Below are positions 32,808-40,878 of a stretch of DNA of 64,000 nt, piece by piece (positions within the stretch are counted from its first letter, which is position 1; each line of letters starts with the position of its first letter). The notes under the pieces are model-generated. The model was not told the DNA's origin. It saw only the letters and a list, made by a program, of their open reading frames with translations, and ran no database searches. Where the stretch lies: positions 1-64,000 of the forward strand of contig VBMV01000060.1 of the NCBI GenBank assembly GCA_005878835.1, given 5' to 3'. The stretch is from Gammaproteobacteria bacterium. GTDB lineage: Bacteria; Pseudomonadota; Gammaproteobacteria; Steroidobacterales; Steroidobacteraceae. The position numbers and the translations under genes were made by a program.

Positions 32808-33707
32808 TCAGTGCAGCTGCAGCCGCTCCCGCGCCTGGGCCGCGGACACGACCCGCGCGCCCATGGCCTCGATGATGGTGCGCGCCTTCTCGACCAGCTG
32901 CGCGTTGCTCGCATACACCCCGCGGCTGAGATAAAGGTTGTCCTCCAGCCCCACGCGCACGTTGCCGCCGAGCAGTATCGACTGCGCGACCCACGGCATC
33001 TGCATGCGGCTCAGCGCGAAGGAGCTCCACACGCACGGCGAGGGCAGCGTGTTCACCATGGCGAGCAGGTGCCCGACGTCCGCGGGCACCCCGTAGGGGA
33101 TGCCGGTGCACAGCTGGATCATGGCGGGGGCGGGGATCAGGCCTTCCTTGATCAGTTGCTTCACGAAGGTCAGATTACCGGTGTCGAACACTTCCAGCTC
33201 CACTTTCACGCCCAGGTCACGCAGGACGCCGGCGCCGTGACGCTGGTAGTCGGGCGTGGAAATGTAGGCGCGGTTGCCATCACCGAAGTTGAGCGTACCG
33301 CAGTCGAGGGTGGCGATCTCGGGGCGGTACAGCCCCTCGCCGCACAGCTCGATGACGTGCCGCATGCGCTCCTCCTGGCTCACGAAGTCGGTCCCGGCGG
33401 CCGGGGTGTCCTCGAGGCCGCGCCGGCCGACACAGATATAGCCCCCCATGCCGCAGGTGAGGTTGACGAGCACGTCGACCTTGCTCTCGCGGATGCGCTT
33501 GACGACCTCGCGATAGTGGCGGGTCGCCATGCTGAACTCGCCGGTTTCCGGGTCGCGCACGTGGATGTGCACGATCGCGGCCCCGGCGCGCGCCGCGTCG
33601 ATGGCGGCAGCCGCGATCTGTTCGGGCGTGATCGGGCAGTGCGGGCTCTTGGTGACCCGGGTGTCGTCGCCGGTGATGGCGCAGGTGATGATGACGTCGG
33701 AGTTCAT
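32808..33707 (-). CDS. BKACE-family beta-keto acid cleavage enzyme, probable dehydrocarnitine cleavage enzyme
   Basis: A 299-residue TIM-barrel protein of the DUF849/BKACE family (DVIITCAITGDDTRVTKSPH, zinc-ligand pair in IVHIHVRDPETGEF, LTCGMGGYICVGRRGLEDTP). BKACE enzymes condense a beta-keto acid with acetyl-CoA to give acetoacetate and a new acyl-CoA. With a carnitine dehydrogenase in the cluster, the likely reaction is 3-dehydrocarnitine to betainyl-CoA. ATG 33707 is used; the longer frame to 33830 runs through the operator at 33749. It is the first gene of the leftward operon BKACE-thioesterase-CoA ligase-CaiD. Confidence 0.9.
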   Translation of the reverse strand: MNSDVIITCAITGDDTRVTKSPHCPITPEQIAAAAIDAARAGAAIVHIHVRDPETGEFSMATRHYREVVKRIRESKVDVLVNLTCGMGGYICVGRRGLEDTPAAGTDFVSQEERMRHVIELCGEGLYRPEIATLDCGTLNFGDGNRAYISTPDYQRHGAGVLRDLGVKVELEVFDTGNLTFVKQLIKEGLIPAPAMIQLCTGIPYGVPADVGHLLAMVNTLPSPCVWSSFALSRMQMPWVAQSILLGGNVRVGLEDNLYLSRGVYASNAQLVEKARTIIEAMGARVVSAAQARERLQLH

Positions 33708-33745
33708 GGCGGCGGGTCCTCGGGCGCACGGTGCGCGCCCGGCGG

Positions 33746-33770
33746 TAATATTATCGCTACAACAATATAA
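33746..33770. promoter_or_regulatory. AT-rich inverted repeat upstream of BKACE, shared with the lcdH start
   Basis: Read toward BKACE, the site contains ATATTGT-N7-ATAATAT, an inverted repeat with 6 of 7 arm positions paired, in an AT-rich island. The 22 bp at 33749-33770 (reverse complement) match 16 of 22 bases at 26800-26821. It is a good candidate operator and promoter for the leftward carnitine operon. Confidence 0.5.
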
Positions 33771-33930
33771 CGTGCCGGCGCGGCACGGCAAGCCGCGGTG
33801 GCCTGCGGCAGGGAGGCTGGAGCGGCTCACTCCGATGCAGCTGCATACCGGGCCCTTGGTCGCGTGCGTTCTTGCGGAAATGCGCTCCAGCGTGCGCAGC
33901 GCGCGCTAACGGTGGTACCGTGGCGGCCGC

Positions 33931-35565
33931 ATGCCACCAGGCGACACACCCGCCGCGGCCGCGGCCGGAGCGCAGTCCCGCGCTGAAAGACTGAACACCA
34001 GGGCCGCCGGGGTCGTCGCACTGGCGGTGCTCTGCAGCCGCGTGCTGGGGCTGGCGCGCGAGCAGATCTTCGCGGCGCTGTTTGGCGGCGGGCGCGTCAT
34101 GGACGCGTTCACCATCGCCTTCCGCATTCCCAACCTGCTGCGCGACCTGTTCGGGGAAGGCGCGCTCTCCACCGCGTTCGTCACGGTGTTCACCCGCACC
34201 GCGGCGCTGGAAGGTGACGCCGCGGCCTGGCGGCTCGCCAACAAGGTCGCAACCCTCACCGCGGTCTGCCTGAGCGCGATCACCGTGCTGGGGATCATCA
34301 CGGCGCCCTGGCTGGTGGCCGCGCTCGCGCCCGGCTTCGATCCCGGCAAGGCGGTGCTCACCATAACCCTCACCAGGGTGATGTACCCGTTCATCCTGCT
34401 GGTGTCACTGGCGGCGCTGGTCATGGGCATGCTGAACGCGCGCAACGTGTTCGGCATTCCGGCGCTGGCCTCGAGCTTCTTCAACCTCGGGTCGATCATC
34501 GCCGGCGTGGCGCTGGGGTACTGGCTCGACCCGCACTTCGGACCGCGCGCGATCCTGGGGCTCGCCATCGGCACCCTCATCGGCGGGGCGCTGCAGCTGC
34601 TGGTGCAACTGCCGGCGCTGCGCCAAGGGGGCTACGCCTTTCGCCCGGATTTTCGCTGGCGCGAGCCCGGGGTGCGGGCGATCCTGCGCCTGATGGGGCC
34701 GTCGGTGATCGCCGCGAGCACCACGCAGGTCAACGTGCTGGTCAACTCGGTGTTCGCTTCGCAGCTCGGCGACGGCCCGACATTCTGGCTGACGGTGGCG
34801 TTTCGCCTGATGCAGCTGCCGCTGGGGATTTTCGGCGTCGCGCTCGGCACCGTCGCCCTGCCGCTGCTGGCGCGCATGGCGGCGAGCGGCAACACCGCGG
34901 CGTTTCGCAGCGAGCTGGCGCGCGGCATGCGGCTCGCGTTTCTCATGACCATCCCGGCGAGCGTCGGTCTCATGATGCTCGCCGAGCCCATCATCTCCGT
35001 GCTCTACCAGCACGGCCGTTTCGGGGCCCGCGAGACGGCGGAATCCGCGGCGGCGCTGCGCTTGTACGCCATCGGGCTGTGCGGCTACGCGGCGCTCAAG
35101 GTGCTGGTGAACGCTTTCTACGCGCTCGACCGGCGCAAGACACCGATGGTGGTCAGCTTTCTCGCGGTGGGCCTGAATCTGCTGTTGAACTGGATGTTCA
35201 CCCTGCATTTCGGCTGGGGTCACCGCGGGCTGGCGTTCTCCACCGCCTGCGTCGCCACCAGCAACTTCCTCATTCTTTATTTCCTCATGCGCTCGCACCT
35301 CGGGCGCCTGGAATCGCGGGCGATGCTCGCGCTGCTGTGGAGGGTGGCGCTGGCCTCGGCGGTGCTGCTGGGGATTTGCTGGACGGGAGCCCACTTCCTG
35401 CTCGCCGACTGGGCGGTGCAGCGCTTCTGGCCGAAGTGCGTGAGCCTGCTGCTTGTCATCGGCAGCGGCGCTGGTGCGTTCTTCCTGTGTGCCAACGCCC
35501 TCGGGATCGGCGAAGTCCACGAGATTGCGCGCGCCATGCGTCGCAGGCTGCATCGCGCGGCGTGA
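33931..35565 (+). CDS. murJ: Lipid II flippase MurJ
   Basis: A 544-residue polytopic protein of the MurJ/MviN (MOP superfamily), with about 14 hydrophobic segments. The conserved N-terminal block is SRVLGLAREQIFAALFG, FRIPNLLRDLFGEGALSTAF; further on are NSVFASQLGDG, LPLGIFGVALGTVALP and LYQHGRFGA. It moves lipid II across the inner membrane during peptidoglycan synthesis. The first 20 residues are an Ala-rich extension before the first helix, and a later start is possible. It is not beside rpsT or ribF, its common neighbours in other gammaproteobacteria. Confidence 0.95.
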   Translation: MPPGDTPAAAAAGAQSRAERLNTRAAGVVALAVLCSRVLGLAREQIFAALFGGGRVMDAFTIAFRIPNLLRDLFGEGALSTAFVTVFTRTAALEGDAAAWRLANKVATLTAVCLSAITVLGIITAPWLVAALAPGFDPGKAVLTITLTRVMYPFILLVSLAALVMGMLNARNVFGIPALASSFFNLGSIIAGVALGYWLDPHFGPRAILGLAIGTLIGGALQLLVQLPALRQGGYAFRPDFRWREPGVRAILRLMGPSVIAASTTQVNVLVNSVFASQLGDGPTFWLTVAFRLMQLPLGIFGVALGTVALPLLARMAASGNTAAFRSELARGMRLAFLMTIPASVGLMMLAEPIISVLYQHGRFGARETAESAAALRLYAIGLCGYAALKVLVNAFYALDRRKTPMVVSFLAVGLNLLLNWMFTLHFGWGHRGLAFSTACVATSNFLILYFLMRSHLGRLESRAMLALLWRVALASAVLLGICWTGAHFLLADWAVQRFWPKCVSLLLVIGSGAGAFFLCANALGIGEVHEIARAMRRRLHRAA

Positions 35566-35659
35566 GGCTTGCGCCGACGCCGCGGGCTCAGGCAGACGCC
35601 GGGAACCGGGGCGCGCACGGCGTAGTCTCAATTCAGTCCCAATTCAGCCGCAGGACCGG

Positions 35660-36322
35660 ATGATGCAACGCATGAAGTCTTACATTCGCTTACTCGCGCC
35701 CCTGGCACTGTTGGGTTGTGGTGCGCCGGCGTTCGCGCAGGTGTATCAGTACCCGCCCGGGCGCCCGCTGCAGTGGTTCATCGATGGCGGCGCGAGCGTA
35801 ACCGAAGGACGCACCGCGGACTTTCTCGACAGCGGCTGGAGCATCGGTACCGGATTCACCCTGCGGCCGGTTCCCGGGCAGCCGTTCATGCTGCGGGCGG
35901 ATCTGAATTACAACCGCTTCAGCGCCACCGACCAGCTCATCTCACTCGGTCAGGCGGTGAACCAGACGCCGGTCGACAATGGTTACGGCCAGACGGTCAC
36001 CGGGTTCCTGAACGGGGTGCTGGAGGCGCCGGTCAGCGCCTGGACGCGCTTCTACGTGACCGGCGGGGTGGGACTGGGTTACCGCCGCATCGATCTCACG
36101 CAGAACGGCTTCCTGTGCGACCCGTTCTTCTGCGGGCCGGGCTTCGGGCCCAGCGCGGTGGTGGCGAGCGAGGACACGACGCGTTTCGCCTGGAACGCGG
36201 GCGTCGGTGTGGACTTCGCGCTGCCGGCCGGCCAGTCCTGGTTCGTCGAGGCGCGCTACGAGCGCATCGAGACCCAGGAGCCGACCGAGTACCTCCCGAT
36301 CCGCTTCGGTTTCCGCTTCTAG
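35660..36322 (+). CDS. Outer-membrane beta-barrel protein
   Basis: About 220 residues. A signal peptide ending AFAQ (about residues 1-28) is followed by amphipathic strands with aromatic girdles (FIDGGASVTEGRTADFLD, FMLRADLNYNRF, FYVTGGVGLGYRRIDL). The C-terminus is RFGFRF, the terminal Phe signal for BAM assembly. Two cysteines about five residues apart (FLCDPFFCG) may form a loop disulfide. The start is ATG 35660 or 35663; CAGGA lies upstream. It shares its stop codon bases with convergent hutG (CTAG at 36319-36322). The ligand is unknown. Confidence 0.82.
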   Translation: MMQRMKSYIRLLAPLALLGCGAPAFAQVYQYPPGRPLQWFIDGGASVTEGRTADFLDSGWSIGTGFTLRPVPGQPFMLRADLNYNRFSATDQLISLGQAVNQTPVDNGYGQTVTGFLNGVLEAPVSAWTRFYVTGGVGLGYRRIDLTQNGFLCDPFFCGPGFGPSAVVASEDTTRFAWNAGVGVDFALPAGQSWFVEARYERIETQEPTEYLPIRFGFRF

Positions 36323-37158
36323 GACTGCGCCTCGGACGCAAACCCGATGCACGTCGTGAGGACTCGCTCCAGCACGGCGCGCATCGGGGCGGCGAATCCC
36401 TCATCCCAGGCGCATGGCCAGTTAGCCTCGTCGACCTCCCCGAGCGGCTCGCGCAGGTAACCGCGGCACGCGAGCTCCATCTGCACGGCATGCACGCCGC
36501 CCTGCGGACGCCCGTAGTGCCGGGTCGTGTAGCCGCCCTTGAAACGGCCGTTGGTGACGCGGGAGAGGCCGGTTGCGTCACACAGCCGCTCGATGCCCTG
36601 CGTCAGTGAGGCCGCGCAGCTCGCGCCGGAGAAACTGCCGAGGTTGAAGTGAGGCAGAAGACCGGCGAACAGGCGTGGGACGGCTGAGCGGATCGAGTGG
36701 CAGTCGTACACCACCAGCGCCGGGTGCAGGCCGCGCAGCCGCGCGATTTCTGCTTCTATGGCCCGGTGGTACGGCTCGAAGTACTGGCGCCGGCGCGCGG
36801 CGACCTCCGCGGGGGAGGGCGCGCACCCGGCGCGGTACAGGGCCTCGCCGTCGAAAGTGGTGGTGGGACACAGCTCGGTGGTGGCCTGTCCGGGGTAGAG
36901 CGAGGCGCCCGACGGGTCGCGATTCGGATCGATGACGGTGCGCGAGACGCCGGTGCGCACGATGCTCGCGCCGAGGGCTTCGGCAAACCCGTACAAGCGC
37001 TCGATCCACCAGTCGGTATCCTTGCGCGCCAGCCACGGGGAGGCGAGGGCCGCTTCCACGGCCGCCGGTATGTCGGTGCCGGTGTGCGGCATGCACAGCA
37101 GCAGGGGCGCGGAGCCGCGCCGCACCGTGAGCCACGGGGCTGAAGACTCCTCGAGCAC
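36319..37158 (-). CDS. hutG: N-formylglutamate deformylase (HutG type)
   Basis: A 279-residue N-formylglutamate amidohydrolase: PLLLCMPHTGTDIP at the start, TDWWIERLYGFAEALGA, VSRTVIDPNRDPSG and LVVYDCHSIRSAVPR, all family landmarks, with His and Asp metal ligands. It converts N-formylglutamate to glutamate and formate, directly downstream of HutF chemistry. GTG 37158 gives the usual family length and leaves 55 bp to hutF. The frame also has an ATG at 37215, which would overlap the hutF start on the other strand. Confidence 0.9.
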   Translation of the reverse strand: MLEESSAPWLTVRRGSAPLLLCMPHTGTDIPAAVEAALASPWLARKDTDWWIERLYGFAEALGASIVRTGVSRTVIDPNRDPSGASLYPGQATTELCPTTTFDGEALYRAGCAPSPAEVAARRRQYFEPYHRAIEAEIARLRGLHPALVVYDCHSIRSAVPRLFAGLLPHFNLGSFSGASCAASLTQGIERLCDATGLSRVTNGRFKGGYTTRHYGRPQGGVHAVQMELACRGYLREPLGEVDEANWPCAWDEGFAAPMRAVLERVLTTCIGFASEAQS

Positions 37159-37213
37159 GGGGGCGAACCTCCTGCAGCTGCGGGGTGCCGGCCAATCATC
37201 AATAATGTATCCC

Positions 37214-38605
37214 ATGTCGAGCCTGTGGTTTGAATCGGCGCTGCTGCCGCAGGGTTGGGCGCGGGGCGTGCGCCTGAGCGCCACCGACGGATACATCGAG
37301 CGCGTTACGGAGAACGCGGCACCGGCGCCCACCGATGAGCGCCATGCGATTGCGCTGCCCGGTCTTCCCAACGTGCACAGCCACGCGTTCCAGCGGGGTC
37401 TTGCCGGGCTGACCGAGCGCCGCGGACCCGGGGACGACAGCTTCTGGAGCTGGCGTGAGCTCATGTACCGCTTCGTCGAGCACATCGATCCGGACGAATT
37501 CGAGGCGCTCAGCGCGCTGGCGTTCGCGGAGATGCTCGAGGGGGGCTTCACGCACGTCGGAGAGTTCCACTACCTGCATCACGATCGCGGCGGTGTGCCG
37601 TTCGCGGATCCGGGCGAGCTCGCCGGCCGTATCGTCGCGGCGGCGAGCCACACCGGGATCGGACTCACGCTGCTGCCGACCTTCTACGCGCACGGCGGCT
37701 TTGGCGGCGCCGCACCGACCACGCGGCAGCGCCGCTTCATCAACGACCCGGAGCGCTTCGCGCGCATCGTCGAGGCGAGCCGCAAGGCGGTGCGCACGCT
37801 CGCCGGGGCGCTCGTGGGCGTGGCGCCGCACAGCCTGCGCGCGGTGAGTCCCGAGGAGCTCAGCGCCGTGGTGCAACTCGCGCCCGGCGGCCCGATCCAC
37901 ATCCATATCGCGGAGCAGACCCGCGAGGTCGAGGAGTGCGTGGCGTGGAGCGGCCGCCCGCCCCTCGAATGGCTGCTCGAGAGGGAGGCGGTCGATGAAC
38001 GCTGGTGCCTGGTGCACGCGACGCACGCCACGGCCGCCGAGCTCGCGGGCGTCGCGGCGCGACGCGCCGTGGTCGGCCTGTGCCCGCTGACCGAAGCGAG
38101 TCTCGGAGATGGAATATTCCCGGCCGCGGCTTTCCTCGCCCAGGACGGCCGCATCGGCATCGGCAGCGATTCCAACATCCTGCTGGATGCCGCCGAGGAG
38201 CTGCGCACCCTCGAGTACTCGCAGCGCCTGCAGCAACGCGCGCGCAACGTGCTCGCCGCCGGCGCCGGCGCCTCCACCGGCCGCTGCCTGTTCGAGGGCG
38301 CGCTCGCGGGTGGCCGGCAGGTGCTGCAGGCGGGCACGGCGGGAGCGGGGCGTGCGGCGGGACTCGCCCCTGGGGCGCCGCTGGATGTGGTGAGCCTCAC
38401 GGCCGCTCATCCGGCGCTGCTCGAGCGGCGCGACGATGAGATCCTGGACAGCTGGATCTTCGCCGGTGGCCGCGGCGTCATCGACTGCGTGTGGCGCGCC
38501 GGCGTCAAGGTCGTGAGCAACGGACGGCATCGCGACCGTGATGCGATCGCGGCACGCTACGCCCGCGCACTGCGGCGCCTGCGCGCCTCGCAGACCACCC
38601 CATGA
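37214..38605 (+). CDS. hutF: Formimidoylglutamate deiminase
   Basis: A 463-residue amidohydrolase-superfamily protein. The metal-ligand motif is in NVHSHAFQRGLAG, followed by RFVEHIDPDEFE, PIHIHIAEQTREVEEC, LVHATHAT and IGSDSNILLDAAEELRTLEYSQR, as in HutF. It hydrolyses N-formimidoyl-glutamate to N-formylglutamate and ammonia, feeding HutG. The two genes are divergent with a short control region. The stop overlaps the cstA start (ATGATG at 38602), so histidine breakdown and the transporter are translationally coupled. HutH, HutU and HutI are not in the window. Confidence 0.93.
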   Translation: MSSLWFESALLPQGWARGVRLSATDGYIERVTENAAPAPTDERHAIALPGLPNVHSHAFQRGLAGLTERRGPGDDSFWSWRELMYRFVEHIDPDEFEALSALAFAEMLEGGFTHVGEFHYLHHDRGGVPFADPGELAGRIVAAASHTGIGLTLLPTFYAHGGFGGAAPTTRQRRFINDPERFARIVEASRKAVRTLAGALVGVAPHSLRAVSPEELSAVVQLAPGGPIHIHIAEQTREVEECVAWSGRPPLEWLLEREAVDERWCLVHATHATAAELAGVAARRAVVGLCPLTEASLGDGIFPAAAFLAQDGRIGIGSDSNILLDAAEELRTLEYSQRLQQRARNVLAAGAGASTGRCLFEGALAGGRQVLQAGTAGAGRAAGLAPGAPLDVVSLTAAHPALLERRDDEILDSWIFAGGRGVIDCVWRAGVKVVSNGRHRDRDAIAARYARALRRLRASQTTP

Positions 38606-40668
38606 TGAGGAGAATCTCCGCTGCGCTGCTGGCGATCGTCGGCGCCATCGCCATCGGCGCTGTGGCGCTGCAGCGGCACGAGCCGATCAATGCTCTGTGG
38701 ATCCTGACGGCGGCGGTGTGCGTCTACCTGCTGGGCTACCGGTTCTACGCCGCCTGGATCGCGGCCCGCGTGCTCAGTGTGGATGCGTGGCGCGCCACTC
38801 CGGCCGAGCGGCTCAACAACGGACGCGACTTCGTGCCGACGCACCGCGCGATCGTGTTCGGCCATCATTTCGCCGCCATCGCCGGCCCGGGACCGCTGGT
38901 GGGCCCGACGCTCGCGGCGCAGTTCGGCTATCTGCCGGGCACGCTGTGGATCCTGGTGGGGGCGGTGCTGGGCGGATGCGTGCAGGACATGATCATCCTG
39001 CTGCTGTCCACGCGCCGTGACGGGCGCAGCCTCGGCCAGATGGCGCGCGATGAGCTCGGTCCGCTCGGCGGCTTTGCCGCTCTCGTTGGCACGCTCATCA
39101 TCATGATCATCCTGAGCGCGGTGCTGGGGCTGGTGATCGTCAACGTCATGAAGCACAGCCCCTGGGCCAGCTCCACGGTGTTCGCGACCATTCCCGCGGC
39201 GCTGATCGTCGGTCTGTACCTGCGCCTGTGGCGTCCGGGACGGGTGCTGGAAGCCTCGCTCCTCGGCGTGGCGCTGATGCTGCTGGCGCTGCTCGCCGGC
39301 GGCTGGATCGATCGTCAGCCCGTGCTGCGCCCGCTGTTCGACTATGCGGCCATCGCGCTCGCGGGCTTCGTGATCCTCTACGGCTTCTGCGCCGCGATCC
39401 TGCCGGTGTGGCTGCTGCTCGCCCCGCGCGACTATCTGTCGACGTTCCTGAAGCTCGGCACGGTGGCGCTGCTGGCGGTGGCCATCGTGCTGACGCACCC
39501 GCAGATCAAGATGCCGGCGGTGACGGCGTTCACCGACGGCACCGGTCCCCTGTTCGGCGGCAAGGTGTTTCCGTTCGTGTTCATCACCATCGCCTGCGGC
39601 GCGGTGTCGGGGTTTCACGCACTGGTGGCGAGCGGCACGACGCCGAAGCTCATCACCAACGAGGCGGACGTGCGGCTCGTCGGCTACGGCAGCATGGCGC
39701 TCGAGTCGTTCGTGGCGATCATGGCGTTGATCGCCGCGACGCTGCTCGACCCGGGGGTGTACTTCGCCATCAACGCCGGCGCCGGCGTCGTGGGCGCGAC
39801 CCCGGCGGCGGCGGTGCATACCATCAGCGGCTGGGGCTTCCCGGTCACGGTGCAGCAGATGCAGGCGCTCGCCGGCGCCATGGGCGAGCGCACCCTGTTC
39901 GCGCGCAGCGGCGGGGCGCCCTCGCTGGCGGTGGGTATGGCGAGCATTTTCGGCAGCACCTTCGGCCGGGGACTGCTGGCGCTGTGGTATCACTTCGCCA
40001 TCATGTTCGAGGCGGTGTTCATCATGGCGGTGCTCGATGCCGGCACCCGCGTCGGCCGCTTCATGCTGCAGGATCTGCTCGGGCACCTGTGGCAGCCCCT
40101 GGGGCGTACCTCGTGGTATCCGTCGGTGCTGCTGGCGAGCGCGCTCATGGTCGGCGCCTGGGGTTACTTCCTGTACATCGGCGTGATCGACCCGAACGGC
40201 GGTGTCAACATCCTGTGGCCGCTGTTCGGCATTTCCAACCAGATGCTGGCCGGCATCGCGCTGTCGGTGGCGACCGGGATCATCATCAAGTCCGGCAAGC
40301 TGCGCTATGCGCTCGTGACGCTGGCGCCGCTGGCATGGCTGGCGCTCGTCACCACGACCGCGGCCTGGCAGAAGATCACCAGCGCCGATGCCCGCGTCGG
40401 GCTGTTCGCCGCCGCCAATGAGCTGGCGCGCCAGCTGGCCCTCGGGGCGCTGCCGCCGGAGCGCGCTGCCGTAGCCCCGCAACTCATAGTCAATCAGCGC
40501 CTCGATGCCTGGCTGACGATGCTGCTCCTGGCGATCCTGTGGTTCGTGATTCTCGACATGGCGAGGATATGCGTGCGGCGCCTGCGCGGCCTGGCGCTGC
40601 GCTCGAGCTCGGAAGCGCCGTATCAGCCAAGCCGCCTGCACAGCGCGGCGGCGCAGGTGCAGCCATGA
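38602..40668 (+). CDS. cstA: CstA-family carbon starvation transporter
   Basis: A 688-residue membrane protein with roughly 16-18 hydrophobic segments and the CstA core: NNGRDFVPTHRAIVFGHHFA, AGPGPLVGPTLAAQFGYLP, GGCVQDMIILLLSTRRDGRS, GAVSGFHALVASGTTPK and FGISNQMLAGIALSVATG. The family imports pyruvate or peptides under carbon limitation. It overlaps hutF by 4 bp upstream and the YbdD-like gene by 4 bp downstream. Substrate here cannot be decided; coupling to hutF could point to a histidine-rich peptide or amino-acid context. Confidence 0.93.
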   Translation: MMRRISAALLAIVGAIAIGAVALQRHEPINALWILTAAVCVYLLGYRFYAAWIAARVLSVDAWRATPAERLNNGRDFVPTHRAIVFGHHFAAIAGPGPLVGPTLAAQFGYLPGTLWILVGAVLGGCVQDMIILLLSTRRDGRSLGQMARDELGPLGGFAALVGTLIIMIILSAVLGLVIVNVMKHSPWASSTVFATIPAALIVGLYLRLWRPGRVLEASLLGVALMLLALLAGGWIDRQPVLRPLFDYAAIALAGFVILYGFCAAILPVWLLLAPRDYLSTFLKLGTVALLAVAIVLTHPQIKMPAVTAFTDGTGPLFGGKVFPFVFITIACGAVSGFHALVASGTTPKLITNEADVRLVGYGSMALESFVAIMALIAATLLDPGVYFAINAGAGVVGATPAAAVHTISGWGFPVTVQQMQALAGAMGERTLFARSGGAPSLAVGMASIFGSTFGRGLLALWYHFAIMFEAVFIMAVLDAGTRVGRFMLQDLLGHLWQPLGRTSWYPSVLLASALMVGAWGYFLYIGVIDPNGGVNILWPLFGISNQMLAGIALSVATGIIIKSGKLRYALVTLAPLAWLALVTTTAAWQKITSADARVGLFAAANELARQLALGALPPERAAVAPQLIVNQRLDAWLTMLLLAILWFVILDMARICVRRLRGLALRSSSEAPYQPSRLHSAAAQVQP

Positions 40669-40865
40669 GGGGCGTGGCACGCCTGGCCGCGCGGCACGCT
40701 GGGGCGCTCTGGAGCGCCTTGCGCGCGGCTTCGGGCGATGACGCTTATGAGCGCTATCGCGCTCACCAGGCGGCGCGGCACGCGCTCGAGCCGCCCTTGA
40801 GCCGGCGCGCGTTCTACGAGGACGCGCAACGGCGCAAGTGGAGCGGCGTCAGCCGCTGCTGCTGA
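40665..40865 (+). CDS. YbdD/YjiX-family small protein, CstA partner
   Basis: This 66-residue protein has the family signature: YERYRAHQAARHALEPPLSRRAFY and the C-terminal RKWSGVSRCC. Members are almost always encoded right after cstA/btsT-type transporters and are needed for their activity (family knowledge). ATG 40665 overlaps the cstA stop (ATGA). The longer frame from 40539 is the out-of-frame end of cstA. Confidence 0.9.
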   Translation: MRGVARLAARHAGALWSALRAASGDDAYERYRAHQAARHALEPPLSRRAFYEDAQRRKWSGVSRCC

Positions 40866-40878
40866 GGGCGCGGCGCCG

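Noticed and set aside
38557-40680. A 707-codon open frame on the minus strand
   Set aside because: Antisense to cstA; low-complexity Arg/Gln/His composition; no start signal or domain.
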